Shown: positions 1 through 11,700, counted from the stretch's first letter. The stretch is 64,000 nt of DNA from Hemileia vastatrix (GCA_030280995.1 JASXTE010000012.1:11544501-11608500); one strand, 5' to 3'. Made by a program: numbers and translations. Notes: generated by a model from the sequence alone, not told the origin.

Positions 1-1133
1 TTTAAGACTTGATGGACTAACAGATCCCACAGAATTCAAAAATCTTCATAATTTCTCAGTTTAAGGTCTTGAAGGAATAACAGATCTAAAGCGTAAATTC
101 AAATTCTTGAAAATTAGCCAGTTTAAAGTCTTGGAGGACTAATAGCATATCTTGAGATAGAATTCAATAGATATCACACTCCATTAGACCCTGTTCCCTG
201 TGAAAAATAGCAATAATAAATATAAAAGAAGTAAACCAAAATTATAAAGAAAATTTAAAGTTAAAAATCATTATAATTGTCATATTTATATTTTTTTTTA
301 TATTTATATTTATATTTTATTTTATTTTATTTTTTTTCAAAGTTGTCCTAAAATTTAAAAATTAAAATTAAATATATAAAGATGCCCCCCAGCCATTGGA
401 TGAGCCATACCCCTGACATAATACTCACATCCAAGTGAATCTTTATGTGAATTACACAAGAAAAGAAATTGAAAACAAACATAAATAATTTTTGTATAAG
501 TTGAAAACATAATAACAAAAAAATAGAAATGATCACTTGGTGGGCTCCCTCCAATTTGAAAAATATGATTGGATACCAATAGTGACCTTTATCTCTGAAC
601 CAATTAATTTTAATAATTTTAAAATAATAATAAAATAAAATTATAACATAAAAAAATTCAAAAATAAAATTTCATAAATCAAAAATAAAACATAAAAAAA
701 ATCCTTGAATCCAGCTTTGAATGAGTGTAATTATTTGACATTGTGTTAATCTATTTTATAGTCTTAGTGCACTTCCTATATAACAAAAACAAAGCCAGGA
801 TTCAACTAGAGACAGGGAAACTATGGTAACAAACATTTTGGGTTAGTTGTGTATAGAGCAGCCAGCCCATTAATCACCCCAAAACTTTCCAATATTTAAT
901 TTAGAAGGTTCCCCTGAGAACAATTCTTCAAAAAATAATTACATTCCAACACAATTCTTCACCATAAACTTTTTAAATTCAAATTTAATGATTGATAGTT
1001 TTAATGATAGTTTTAGTTTATTCTCTTTTTCAGAGTAGATCTTCTTTAAGAAATAGTAAAGTAGTCTATCCTCATTTTGGAGGAAATCTTCATAAATGAT
1101 GGTAGGTAGTTTATCCTCATTTCAGAGTTAGAC
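1..1133 (-). other. 3' non-coding tail of E1
   Basis: No open frame of interest is present. The segment holds degenerate copies of the family A hairpin (for example 119-140), an AT-rich low-complexity tract (about 190-370), and a block at 531-588 resembling 45654-45705 of E5 with a central TTGGAGGGA. Small open frames here start with non-ATG codons and have no recognisable content. Confidence 0.7.
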
Positions 1134-1751
1134 TTAGGCACACCTGATTCCCCTAGAGTAGAACCGCTTAACTTGATTGTATGCTAACCACTTCTTTAAA
1201 ACTACTCCATCCAACTCATCTAACACATATGAACCTCAAGATACCTGTTATCTAACTCTGTATGGTACATTCCACCTATCAGAAAACATTCTTCCCACTG
1301 ACTTTTAAAACTCCTATTATACACCAAGACCATATCTCCAATTTTCAAAGATTTATGTAAACTATGAGCCAACCTCTTATCCCAATATCTAACTGACTGA
1401 TTCTTAATATTCATCATCTTTGAATATGCCTTTTCTAGAGTTTCTTCTTTCTTTTCTAACTAAACCATTCTTGCACATAATAATTCCTCAGTAGTTTTTA
1501 CCAAGTCCCAATCTGCTCCAAGATATTATTCAACCTCTAAATCAACTGGTAAAACTTCTTTCTTTCCAAAAACTAGTTTTTGTGGTGAATATCCAGTTGT
1601 CCTTTTGGCAGTAATTCTTTCAGCAAATAAAACTAATGGTAAATAATGCCTCCACTTTTCAGCACTTTATTGACAAATTTTAACTAAAGCATCCTTCTAA
1701 CTTTATGCCCTCTTTCTACCATTCCTTCAGCTTCCAGATAATATGGGTTCT
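1134..1751 (-). pseudogene. integrase C-terminal part of E1
   Basis: Read on the minus strand, this is the end of a Ty3 integrase. It runs from the post-catalytic region through a stretch like NQSVRYWDKRLAHSLHK to the GPY/F-type module and a terminal sequence resembling NQVKRFYSRG. The same residues occur in E5 at about 44420-45040. Several in-frame stops and a damaged GPY/F region (residues resembling MFADRWNGPY in E5 are unrecognisable here) show it is dead. The catalytic core of the same gene is at 32212-32780, displaced by E2. The inferred stop is the complement of 1134-1136, just before a hairpin-like TCCTCATTTCAGAG. Confidence 0.8.
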
Positions 1752-2548
1752 TGTCACGGGCCAGGTGACACTTGAAGCAAAATTACCTCAATTATCCCAC
1801 TATTCAAGCTCTAACTCCACTAGAAATGCGCAAAAAGCAAACTTGGGGCAATTGCATTCTATTGTATTTTCAAATAAGCCATGCTATCCAAACCTTAAAA
1901 AACACACCAATGGTAAAGATGCTTATACTTTTCAATCATAGGAAATGTGCGCATAATCTAGCACTAAGATTGAGGCAATATTCGAACAGGGGTTAATTAT
2001 GGATATGAGGGTAAATTAAGAGGACTGTGAAGTAGGAACAGGGCAGAAGGGTTATAAGGTTAGATGGTTGGTAAATGGGAACTCCGGTGGATTAGATGGG
2101 TCTGTGGGTATATGGTAACCAGGTTATTAATGGGTCAGTGAGAGGAGGTATGGGATATTTAAAGGAGGGTAATTTGGTTCAAAATTCCTTAGTATTAAAT
2201 TATAAAATATATTTGTGATAGTAGTCAAACTCTTATTAGGCTATTGTTATAATTTTTCTTTTCTTTCTTAATAATAAGTTTCATTAAATCTTTAAAATAC
2301 TTCATCTTTTTGTTTTAATTATTGAGTTGCAACCCTTTGTGAGATTTACCACAATAGTTAGTGTCCTTACCATATACATTAATTATTCCTCAAAGATTAT
2401 ATTGAAACAGTATTAGTTACTTAGATCTATCTTCAAATCACTTCCAAAAAGTAGTCCTCTGTGCTGCAAATCTGTAACTGCCCTCTCATTTCTTATCTCA
2501 CTTAATTTGGGATCACCCTTGACCCTGTGTGTAGGTTGTCTGGTGACA
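1752..2548 (+). repeat. 5' LTR of E2
   Basis: It begins TGTCACGGGCC and ends TCTGGTGACA. It matches the E4 LTRs (14214-14986, 22228-23000) with scattered substitutions, many of them CG to TG or CA. Within it, 2192-2204 (GTATTAAATTATA) is complementary, with one mismatch, to 2550-2562 just after the LTR. That reproduces the self-priming pair seen perfectly in E4. Confidence 0.9.
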
Positions 2549-2615
2549 GTATAATTTAATTCTTTCTAGTTCTTATTCTTTGTACTACTACAACTTTCAG
2601 CTGTTAAGTCTAAAT

Positions 2616-3131
2616 ATGGCACCTGTTCAATGCACTCCTCCTCCCACAGGCGCTACTACTAGAGCTGGCGCTAGGGATAGGGCAACCTCATTATGTCTTG
2701 TTTCTTGCACTCACTCTCTTGAAATGCTTGAGTTAAGGGAATGAACATTCAATTCAATCTTTAGAGGATATTCCCCAGTATTTTGAGCACTTCAGTGAAG
2801 AAGATGAAGGAGAGGATACCATGCACAAGGCACCATCAGCCCTGGCTGCTGGACCCTCAGGCCAATCTTCAAATCCTGGCCAAACTTCTTCATTGGAGGA
2901 ATTTATGAAAATCCTGGTTAAAACTATTACTAATCCTACCCCATATGAAGGATCAAAATTTAAAACTCCTTCAATGAAATCTACAGGTAAATTTTATGGA
3001 GAACACCCTGACAGATTGTGTCCCTTCTTGAAAACATGCAAGCTACTTTTCCACAATGTCCCTAGAGCTTTTAGTATGGATTGTTCCAAGGTCATCTATG
3101 TATCTTCTTATATATAAAAAAAGGTGTCAAG
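2616..3131 (+). pseudogene. gag N-terminal part of E2
   Basis: The ATG at 2616 starts a protein like that of E4 (MAPVQ followed by TPP..GATTRA). The frame is broken after about 30 residues and an open stretch resumes at 2821-3117. That stretch carries the conserved capsid features PYEGSKFKTPSMKS, FYGEHPDRLCPFLKTCKLLF. It stops at the E3 insertion, where a TAT ATA TAA run has also degraded. The rest of gag is at 24912. The function would be the structural capsid/nucleocapsid protein of the retrotransposon particle. Stops and frameshifts make it a pseudogene. Confidence 0.85.
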
Positions 3132-4214
3132 GTGTAGACAATCCTATAATACTAGCTATAGGCCTTGACCAAGGAAGTTGGAGTAAAACTGGAGAGAAAA
3201 ACCCCTGTCCCTTTGAGAAATACCAGGTGAGATTTATTTTCTACAACAAATTAGAGACTGTTACTATACCCCTTCCAACACACTTCTTGAGTGCTTTACA
3301 AGTCAAGACAGTAGCCAATAGCAGACCACTGAGAACCAAAGAACCAGAAACCAGAAATGCAGAAAGATCCACACCAGAAAAACAAAAACTGTGCGCTTGT
3401 TGCACAGGAAGCAGCAGTAATACTTGATGCAGGTTGCAAAGCTACACCAGAGAAACCAGTTGCCAAATTTGAGTTAAATGAGGAACTAACCTTGCAACAA
3501 ACACATCCAATTGTGGCCAAAAAACAGTGAAAACTGAGTGAGAACAATGATATCACCTCCAGATGGTTGTATGATAATTATAGTTGCCCCAAAACTGTCT
3601 TATTCAGAATGTACAAACAGACCACCATCTAAAAAATCCATGCACAGCAACAAATTTGGCGCTTTTGGCAGCCAAATTGAATAAAAACCCTCTAGAAGCG
3701 CTTCCCAGCCTTCTATAACCAAGGCAGGAGGGCCTCCTAGAAGTGGCCAGACCTCCTTGAAGTCAGAAAACCACCAAAAACCTCCAAAAAAGCCCAAAAA
3801 ACTTAGAAAAATCCACCACAACTACTAAAACCCTTAAAACACAAAATTAAGCTATGACAACATTGTGACATAAAATATAAAGCCAAATTATCTCTACTTA
3901 ATGGAACTAAGCAATCAACCCTAAGACTTAAGGTTAGCCTGTAAAACACAAAAAACAAAATTAAACAGATATCTTTTAGAAATGAGAAATGAGGAAATGA
4001 CCCCTTAAAACTTAGAATATAAAAATTTTTATCAAGACATAAAATATAGAGAAACACCGGGTCTAACCAATGGTAGTATCCACATACCCATTATCCCAAT
4101 ATTCACTGAATAAAAGCATAAAAACACGCAATTATTCAACCAATGTCAATTAAGACATACCAAAACAGCACCAAACAGCCCAAAAAAGGCCTCTGCCAAT
4201 GTTGGAAGACCACA
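3132..4214 (-). repeat. 3' LTR of E3
   Basis: It is a direct repeat of 23830-24911, differing at scattered positions (for example the first 40 bases contain several changes). The outer 3' end in sense is at 3132. Next to its inner edge, at 4215 onward, the sense strand reads TTGGAGGGAGTA immediately before TGTGG, the same polypurine tract as in E5. On the plus strand near its inner end there are a CCAAT (about 4140) and an A-rich TATA-like run (4108-4126), which could serve the antisense gene that begins at 4263. Confidence 0.9.
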
Positions 4215-4228
4215 TACTCCCTCCAATT
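4215..4228 (-). promoter_or_regulatory. polypurine tract of E3
   Basis: In sense the sequence is AATTGGAGGGAGTA, directly abutting the start of the LTR (TGTGG). E5 has ATTGGAGGGAGGA in the same place (47805-47817). It is the expected primer for plus-strand DNA synthesis. Confidence 0.75.
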
Positions 4229-4262
4229 GAGAATTTCCACATTCTTCTTCATCAAAACCACC

Positions 4263-4887
4263 ATGTTCAGACATTTTTCCAAATCCATCTCTGAAATGGG
4301 TCCCTGTCAATACTGTATTGACCATAACCTCATCTGTACCATAAAACCCCCAATTCATCCATACAGATCTGCTTGTGATGCCTGCTATTCCAGAAAGAAA
4401 TCTTTCTCCAGACCTGGTCCATTATCATCTGCAACAGATTCATCTCCCTCTCAACCTGGTCCTTCTTCCAGAAAAACCAAAAGATCTAGACCTTCCATCT
4501 TGATACACAGATTAATCAACAAGTTACACCCTTCCAAAAAGAGTTCCAACACCACTAAAGTCACTAGCTCTACCATAACTGGTCTTTCTGATGGTAAAAC
4601 TAATGCTTCTCCATACTGAAATTTAAGCTGATGAGTTTCCAGTTCATTCCCATCCAGACAGTGATTATGACAATGTGGGAACCATTGAAACACCACCACC
4701 CAATCAATTTCCCACCATCAAGGGCAAATTCCAACAAAACTTTTCTCAACAAAAACATCTCATTCTAAACTACTTCCAATCCACTCCTGCCAAAGATCCA
4801 CAGGAAATTGAGAAAAGAAGACACCTTATCCACCACTTCAAGACTGATGCTGAACACTTTTTTTCATCTCTTTATTCTCTTCTGTAA
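4263..4887 (+). CDS. antisense spliced gene in E3 tail, Cys-cluster protein
   Basis: This gene lies on the strand opposite to E3, 48 bp from its 3' LTR. The ATG at 4263 sits in an ACCACCATG context. Exon 1 is 4263-4593, the intron is 4594-4642 (49 nt, GTAAAA..CCAG, with a CTGAT-type branch site), and exon 2 is 4643-4887 ending TAA. Splicing removes the stop in the unspliced frame and gives an uninterrupted 191-residue protein. C15, C18, C25, C38 and C41 have spacing C-X2-C-X6-C-X12-C-X2-C. The sixth expected cysteine (position 48) is Phe, followed by a Lys/Arg/Ser-rich stretch (SRKTKRSRP) and an acidic then helical C-terminus. The cysteine spacing equals that of the antisense gene of E4. DNA or RNA binding is an inference. 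The antisense position and intact frame in an otherwise broken element are odd. Confidence 0.6.
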
Positions 4888-4939
4888 TTGATTCTTACCT
4901 GAAATTCTTGATTTAGAAATTAAAAATAAATTTTTTTCT

Positions 4940-5375
4940 CATTTTAAGGTTTTGGGGGACTCATCCTCAGTTTTAAGTCTTGGGGGACTAACAGCCCTCA
5001 TTTTATAGTCTTGGGAGACTCAAAAACCCTCAGTTTATAGTCTTGGGTGACTTAAAACCTAAATCTTAAAGACAGAGCCAAAGATCAAACCATTAAAGAC
5101 CGAAGAAAATAAACTAACATTCTGGGGCAACTGTTCTTCAGAGCAGCCAGCTCATTAGTTACCCCCACACTTGCCTTAACAAAATTCAGAGACTCCCCCT
5201 TTGGATGCCCTCTGCCAAAATTACACCAACACCACATTATCAGTTTATAGTCCTGAAGAACTCAACCATCAAACCATCCTCATTTTATAGTCTTTGGGGA
5301 CTATACCATTTTTTAGTTTAAAGTCTTGATTGACTGACCACAGTGTTCAGTTTAAAGTCTTGACAGACTTTAAAA
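4940..5375 (-). repeat. array of family A hairpins in E3 tail
   Basis: Seven copies of the hairpin motif are read in sense (minus) at about 4968-4989, 5000-5021, 5031-5053, 5240-5262, 5283-5304, 5317-5338 and 5349-5371. Each has AGTC (or AGTT), a 6-nt loop usually ending CAA, GACT and NTAAAACTG/NTAAACTG. The loop sequence varies (CCCCAA, TCCCAA, ACCCAA, AATCAA, TGTCAA) while the stem is kept. The same motif is in E5 and E1. Confidence 0.75.
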
Positions 5376-5526
5376 CCACATTTTGCATAAAAGGACAGAG
5401 CCAATTCCATGCACAATACGCCACAGCCGCCCTACTGAACTTCCACTCTCTCTTAATCATCTACACATCACTAATAAAAATTTTTATCTTATCTCTTTTC
5501 TCTTCATTATTGTCCCATCACAGGAA

Positions 5527-7071
5527 ATGGCCAGATCCCCAAATTTTGACCCCTCAGACCTTCGTTGTTTCACTGCTCCCAAGGACTATGCTTGCAAAAA
5601 GTGTATCCACATGTGCAGACCTTGCACCTTCACTCTTTCAACTCCTGAGGCCAAACTTTAAAAAAGGGCCTGTGATTCTTGCAACTCCAAAAAGAAAAAA
5701 TGTGACATAGACCCCAATTATCTTATACCACCACTTTCACCGTCACACAAATACATCTCTAGATCTACTACTAGATCCCCAAAACTAGGTCCTGCTTCCT
5801 CTTCTCTATCTTCAGCTCCATCCAGAAGATCATGCCTCTCCGTCCCAAGAACTCTCTCAAAATGACCTGCTTTATCCTCCTAAGAAACAGCATTTTTATC
5901 AGAAATTTCAGCTAAAACAGCTTTAAAATCAGCTCCTAGACTGCTAGACCACGTCCAGGTGGCCACCCGCCTCACTAGGAAGCGGAAATCAGGCTCAAAA
6001 CCTCCAAATGCAGCCGGAAAACAGCCAAAATCCACTGGTAAACAACAACAACTCCACACAAAAACCTCCTAGTGCTGCCAGAGCCATGCGCACAAAAATT
6101 TCTTCATCAGAAAAGGCCAATAATACCAAAACTGCTAGAAGGCCTGCCAGAGGTCCTCAAGAAAACACCAAAGAACCAAAAATTGCTCCCAAACACAAAC
6201 CTACTTGTCAAACAAGAATTACCAACTACACCTCTCCTCTGGAAGCCAATTACTAATCTGATAGTTCCATTTCTTCCAGATCTTCATCTAGAAGATCTCA
6301 ATAAGCTTCCAGGTCACCTTCTTCTGGTCCTTCCTACAACCAACCTGGTACTCCTCCACCAGTATCCAACCCACCTGCACCAAGCAATAATATTAACAAC
6401 AACAGGAGCCCTGCTGCTCCAACCAGGCCACAGGAACTTCTTTCTTCTACTACATTTTATCAACACTATTTAGCGGATGATCATGAAAATCCATACCTCC
6501 ATCTGGTTGATCCTCCTTCAACATCCATTCAACATTCTTAAACAGTCCAGATTCCGGCCGCATACAAATTTGATGAGCTCCCAATCTATAAGTACTAAAT
6601 TTATAAATCCAATTTCATCAACAGAGACCATTACTGATCTAATTCTTCTGTTTAGTTGGAACCCTGCCTCCTGAAGCTGCAATTAGGATTGGCCAACCTC
6701 TAGAAACTACCTCAATGCTGGATTATGCCAACATGAAACACCACCTAAGCATGTTATGTTCAAAGATGCTTAAGGACTTTGCTCTTCATTGTCCATGGAA
6801 TGAATTTGAAAAGAATCTGAGGAAAAAGCTTCTTGACAACCACTGGAAGATGTCTAGAATAATAAAGCATACCTTCCATCACTCTATCCCCGCTTCTTCC
6901 ACTTCTTCCCAAAAATTACCTTCCAACACGGTTCCTGACCATTACAATCCATATACTCTTTTTAGCTGCCTAAACCACAAAGAACACAGTTCTTCCTCCA
7001 ATCATAACAAAAGGCAAAAATGCCAAAATAATACTGACCAACCGCCGGAGGCTTCTTCTTCCAGAAATTAA
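5527..7071 (+). pseudogene. second antisense Cys-cluster gene in E3 tail (decayed)
   Basis: From the ATG at 5527 the frame encodes C23-X2-C26-X6-C33, then 15 positions including one stop (TAA 5659-5661), then C49-X2-C52-X6-C59. The second half, ACDSCNSKKKKCD, looks very like half of a fungal Zn2Cys6 cluster. After a stop near 5864 coding character continues in other frames: a Ser/Asn/Pro-rich basic linker (6008-6540, two stops) and a C-terminal part (about 6664-7071) with ALHCPWNEFEKNLRKKLL and an Asn/Ser-rich end. A TATA-like GCATAAAAGG lies about 140 nt upstream of the ATG. I infer a DNA-binding-type accessory gene, now broken. Introns may account for some of the apparent frame changes. Confidence 0.5.
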
Positions 7072-8402
7072 AATAAAATAAGAAATTAATAGTTCACTAC
7101 CTAGAAAGACCAATAATAATTAGCAGATATATATATAAATTTTGTTTTATTTTTATTTTTATTCATTTTTTTTTATATTTATTATTATTATTTATTATTA
7201 TTATTTATTATTATTATTTTTTATATTTATATTTTTATTTAAACTACTAACATACTAAAAAAACTTGAAAATAATTAAACAAAATTATCCAAAAAATATA
7301 AGAGCTGAGAAATTAAAATGAAATAATTAATAATTACAAATGGTATCCCTTAGCCAATTTAGGAGCTGATCCCCTGATACCTTACCCACATCCAAGTGCA
7401 TCTTGATCTGGATACACCATTATAAATTTTTAAATGAATTGAGATAAAAATAAATTACAAAAAATAATACCATTAAAGATAAGATGAAATGAATATAAAT
7501 TAAAGTTAATAATAAAAAATGAGATAAGGATAAATGAGAAAATAGAATTGCCCAAACCATTGATGAGCCTTTCCCCACCAATTCTTGCCCACATCCAGGT
7601 GACCCTGATGTGGTGACACTGTATAATATTTCCCTTTTTATATCCCAATTACCCCCATGAAAAATTAAAAGAAAAAAAGAAAAAAATCTAAAACTTCTAT
7701 CTAAACAAAAAATACACAGAAAGAAAAAAGAAATAGTCTGGCTCCATAAAAAGTCCAATCCAAGGAAATAATCACTGTGTGGGATCCCTCCAATAAATAA
7801 AAATGATGGGAGACCACTAGTGATCCACCATCAATCCAAATAGACCAAAGAATCTTGTCCCAAGCCAGTAAGCTAGTTTAAAGTCATAGTGGACTTGAAA
7901 CATGAATAACAAAAACCAGAACTAGGATTCAACTAGGACAAACAAAAAATTGAAACAGACATTAAGGGGTAACTGTTCTAAAGAGAAGCCAGCTTATCAG
8001 TTACCCCCACACTTACCAAAATAAAATCTAGAAGCCCCCCCTGGGTACCTTCTAACAAAAACACAACATCCCACAAGGTGAACCAAAATCAATAAGCGTG
8101 AAGAGTCCAGCACTTGAAGACCAAAAGAAATTCCAGATCAAAGTGATAGAGGACTAAAACATGTGAAGAAAAACCAATACTAGGATTCAACCAAATTAAT
8201 CAAAGGGGTTGGAAACAGACAATCTGGGGTAAATGTTGATAGAGCATCAAGCCCATCATTTACCCCCACCCTTGCCAAAATAAATTTTAGAAGCCCCACC
8301 CATGGGTACCTTCTAACAAAAAAAGTTTCCAACAAAACAGATGCACAGCATCACCAAAATCCAAAATCAAAGAATGGTCCATAGTTTATCCTCATTGCAG
8401 AG
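7072..8402 (-). other. non-coding part of E3 tail next to integrase
   Basis: No credible gene is present. It contains AT-rich simple sequence (7125-7240), two or three copies of a block containing CCCACATCCA.GTG (about 7375-7405 and 7580-7605), and a PPT-like block (7771-7826) that in sense reads TCACTAGTGG .. ATTGGAGGGA .. CCACACAGTGA. Hairpin-like AGTC-CACTAT-GACT (about 7873-7895) and three near-identical stretches around TTACCCCCACACTTGCC (8000, 8260; compare 5160) are also present. Open frames at 7420-7758 start with non-ATG codons and are not supported. Confidence 0.6.
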
Positions 8403-9620
8403 TCAATATTCTTTACTTCTAGTGCCTATTGGGTAAAATCTCTTCACCTGATCAGCAGCCTCTCTCTTATTTAAGACTGCACCACTTAACTTCTCCAAAA
8501 AATAAGAACCTCCAGAAACCTGAGATCTGACTCTGTAAGGTCCACTCCATCTGTCAGCAAACATTTTTCCCCACTGACTCTCCAAACTTTTATTATATAC
8601 CAAAACCAAACAACCAGGTTTAAAGGGATTCCTGAGTCTATGAGCCAGCTTCTTTTTCCAGTATCTGACTGATTGATTTCTTATCTTCATCATTCTAGAG
8701 TATGCCTTCTCTTGACATTCCACTCTACATTCCAACTGTTGCATCCTGGCACAGAGCAAATCTTCTGTTGAGCACACATCATCCCAATCAATTCCAAGAT
8801 AAGATACTGCTTCCAAATCCACTTGTAGACCAGCTTTCTGACCAAACATTAGTTAATAAGGGGAATAGCCAGTTGTCCTTTTCACAGTGACCCTATCAGC
8901 AAATAACACCAAGGGTAAATAATGCCTTTATTTTTCAGCACTATCTCCACACATCTTCACCAAAGCATTCTTGATAACTTGATGGCCTCTTTCAACCATG
9001 CCTCCAGCTTCAGGATAATAAGGTGTAGCCACTCTGACTTTAGAACCAATACTTGCCACCGCTTCTTTAAATTCAGCTCCAAAATCTGGCCCACCATCAA
9101 CAGTCACCAACTTCATCAATTCACACCTAAACACCCATTACTTATTCAAAAATTCTGCCACATTTTTGACAGGCAAATTAATCAGAGGCACAGCCTAAAC
9201 CCAACCAGACAAATCATCCCTTTCAACAATCAAGTATTTATACCTGCCCTCTTTAATATGGACAGCATCCAGACTAGTTCTTCTAAACACAGTTGTTTCA
9301 CCATTAGCAAGGCCAACCTCTTTAGGTTTCAAGTGACTTTTTCTTTGACATTATTAACAAGATTGAATCCAACCCTTCAGATCCAACTTCATACCTAGCC
9401 ACCAAAATCTATCAGCTACTCTCCTATAAGTCTCCCCCAAGCCTCTATGACCAAGGTCTTCATGAAAAGACTTCAACACCAACTCTTGACCCTTCTTCTG
9501 AGTCACCACTACTTGAGTATTGGTATGCCTCCTCATCAAACTCCTTCCTGACACATAGAAGCCAGGACTCTTCTTCTTGATTGCCACCCAAGTATCATCA
9601 TCACAAATATCTGGCCTCTC
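8403..9620 (-). pseudogene. integrase of E3
   Basis: The minus strand encodes, in order, an HHCC zinc-binding domain (HEDLGHRGLGETYRRVADRF at about 9355-9480, with the second half damaged), a degenerate stretch (9135-9350) where the first catalytic Asp falls, VDGGPDFGAEF with the second Asp, and ATPYYPEAGGMVERGHQ with the catalytic Glu (8928-9134). The C-terminal domain is at 8403-8849 with ADRWSGPYRVRSQVSGGSY (GPY/F module), ending SKEY and TGA at 8403-8405. There is no chromodomain. Frameshifts near 9350, 9135 and 8900 make it inactive. It would insert element cDNA into chromosomes. Confidence 0.88.
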
Positions 9621-10515
9621 CAAGGTTAACAGATATTTGACCATAATAAAATAAAACCCAGTCTGACCCCAGGTCTCATCTTCAAAATCAAACAAAACAA
9701 CATCCAAGGGTACAACACTGTCATCAAGATCTCCAGTGTACACATGGGCCACACGACCAGCCCAACCAGGACACCAATCCCTAAATTTTGGTACATCCTT
9801 TTTCTTCCACTGAATCTTAAGAGAATCCAGTTCAACAATAAAAATGCCATTTTCCAATTTTGAGCCATCACAAGCAACAGCTCCATCTTCATCAACAAAG
9901 ACATCCTGATAAACAGAATCAAGATGAGAACCAGCCAGTTTAGCCTCTTGGGGGAGGAGAGAAAAATCATCCAGTTTAGCCTCATGGGGGAGGAGAGAAA
10001 AATCTTCAGCACCCGTTGTGCTGGCCCTAGCCACTGGGACATCTTCATCAAATTTATCAGTCTGAATCTTCATCCGTGGGTGGTCTCCTTGATAATCCAT
10101 CTGGAATTGTAAAGGTTTTCCCAGGTTTGTGTAACAGGTCAAAATAAAAATGCTGAAGAAATACCACCCACCTAGTCTTTGGAGTATTTGGAAGACTAGG
10201 TGTATTGATCATTTGAACCAGATACTTTGCATCCACCTGCAGCTTAAAACGCTTCCCCCACAAAACAGTTTGCAGTTTCTTCAAAATTTTTGCTACACCA
10301 CACAATTCCAACTTAGGTTGAGAATATCTAGGTTCAACCTCATTAAATACCACGGACTCATACCTTACTGACCTGACCCTCCAAGCTTTATCTTCCTGAG
10401 ACAACACAGCACCAGCAGTAATATAACTTGAGCCCACTTCCAGATAAATTTTTCCAGCTCCCACTCCATAATGCAACTTGTGAAGAATAATATATTCACC
10501 TTCCACCTTCTTCAA
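9621..10515 (-). pseudogene. RNase H and linker of E3 pol
   Basis: The RNase H domain (10057-10515) reads IYLEVGSSYITAGAVLSQ, where the usual catalytic Asp of VDSS is Gly, so the site is damaged. The Glu motif YSQPKLELCGVAKIL and Asp motif LQVDAKYLVQM are present. The linker to integrase (about 9640-10142) holds two adjacent LPHEAKL / LPQEAKL peptides, whose DNA (9935-9958, 9971-9993) forms the family A hairpin CCTC-CCCCAA/T-GAGG-CTAAACTGG. A conserved FDEDVP..RAS start and an ETWGQTGFYFIMVKYLLTLERP segment match E5. Confidence 0.88.
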
Positions 10516-11700
10516 CTTGTGAAAAGCCTCTTCACACTCTTCAGACCATTCCCATTCCCCATCTTTATGGTCAAACTCCTTAAAGTTGAAGCCAACAAAG
10601 AGAAATCTTTAAAAACAATTCTGACATACACACAAACCCCCTAAAATCCCCTGACTTCAGTATTATTTTTAGGCCTTGGCCATTACTGAATTTAATTAAC
10701 TTTTTTCTTTGCCATAATCCTTTCCTCCTTACATACAACATGACCCAGAACTTCTAGAGCAGGAACACAACAACAAAACCTTGACCCAGAAATTGTCAAA
10801 CCTGCCTCTTCAATCCTAAACAATACTTTCTCTTGATTAATTGCATATTCCCAAAAAAATCTCCTTAAACCTGGGTTCTCTCTCAGAACTGCATTTCCAT
10901 AATCAGTGGAAGGTTCTTTGATTCCAACATCATCAATAAAAATACAAGCATGAGTAGGAACCTCATCCTGTAAAATCCAAGGCATTTGTGCTTGATATAC
11001 CACTACTGAACTAGTTGCTCCTTGAGGCAACCTAGTGAGCTGAAATCTTCCCAGAGGAGTCTCAAACGTTGTGAGTAGCCATTAATTGGTGTTAAGTTCC
11101 ATTTCATCATAACCACCCATAATATCTCCCAACCACAACACACCCTTCCAGAAAAATCTTCCACAAAGTCCTCTGCACTTGGAGGCATCCCTGCATCCTT
11201 GATAGTGACTTTATTCAAGGCTCTATAATCATTCACCACCCTCAGTTTCCCATTCTTCTTTTTTACACAGAAATCCAGACTTGAATAACTAGATGTTGAT
11301 TGTTTGTATAAGCCAGTCCTGAATCTTTCCCTAACAACCTCCACAAAATCATCCCTAATAGCAGCTGGAATTAGAATAGGTTTGATTTGCCAAGGTTTGT
11401 GGAAAACCACAGGAATCAAGTTAGGTTCCCCAGAAGAGTTTTTCAACACGCCCCTTTCCTCTTCAACAAATGTCACCTCTTTTCCCTCAGCACAATAACG
11501 TGAAACAACAACTTCTTTTCCTCATTAGAAAACCACCCATCAGGACCAAAATTAACAACTTTCAACCTTTCCACAGTCACCCTAGAAGTTTCCACAAAAT
11601 CAGGAGGATTCTTTACCAGATGAGTACAGTACAGATCTCTTGACAAAGGAGTTCTCCTTAAAGGAGGATTTAAACCTACAGGCCTAATCTTCTGCACTTA
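10516..11700 (-). pseudogene. reverse transcriptase of E3
   Basis: It begins with the LNPPLRRTPLSRD and VNFGPDGWFSNEEKKLL region (11473-11697). The fingers/palm follow with KKNGKLRVVNDYRALNKVTIKDAG (11003-11476), then after a frameshift PQGATSSVVVYQAQMPWILQDE and the catalytic FIDD (10692-11030). The segment 10516-10690 is a degenerate thumb. The domain order and motifs match the pol of E5 (41600-42700). At least three frame changes kill it. The product would copy element RNA into DNA in cytoplasmic particles. Confidence 0.88.

Larger units (their letters stand above)
1..1751 (-). mobile_element. E1 (old family A Ty3 element), 3' segment
   Basis: This is the 3' non-coding tail and the integrase C-terminal end of a minus-strand Ty3 element whose body resumes at 32212. 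The two parts join in frame inside the integrase motif that corresponds to ATPYYPEAEGMVERGHQ in E5. The interruption is E2, flanked by GTTCT (1747-1751) and GGTCT (32212-32216), a 4-of-5 target-site duplication. The tail (1-1133) aligns by eye with 45044-47150 of E5, including hairpin copies at 119-140 and a PPT-like block at 531-588. The true 3' end and 3' LTR lie beyond the left edge. Confidence 0.85.

Noticed and set aside
7420..7758. Hydrophobic minus-strand frames that could be small membrane proteins
   Set aside because: Non-ATG starts, AT-rich composition, and position in the non-coding tail of E3; no homologue in E1 or E5.
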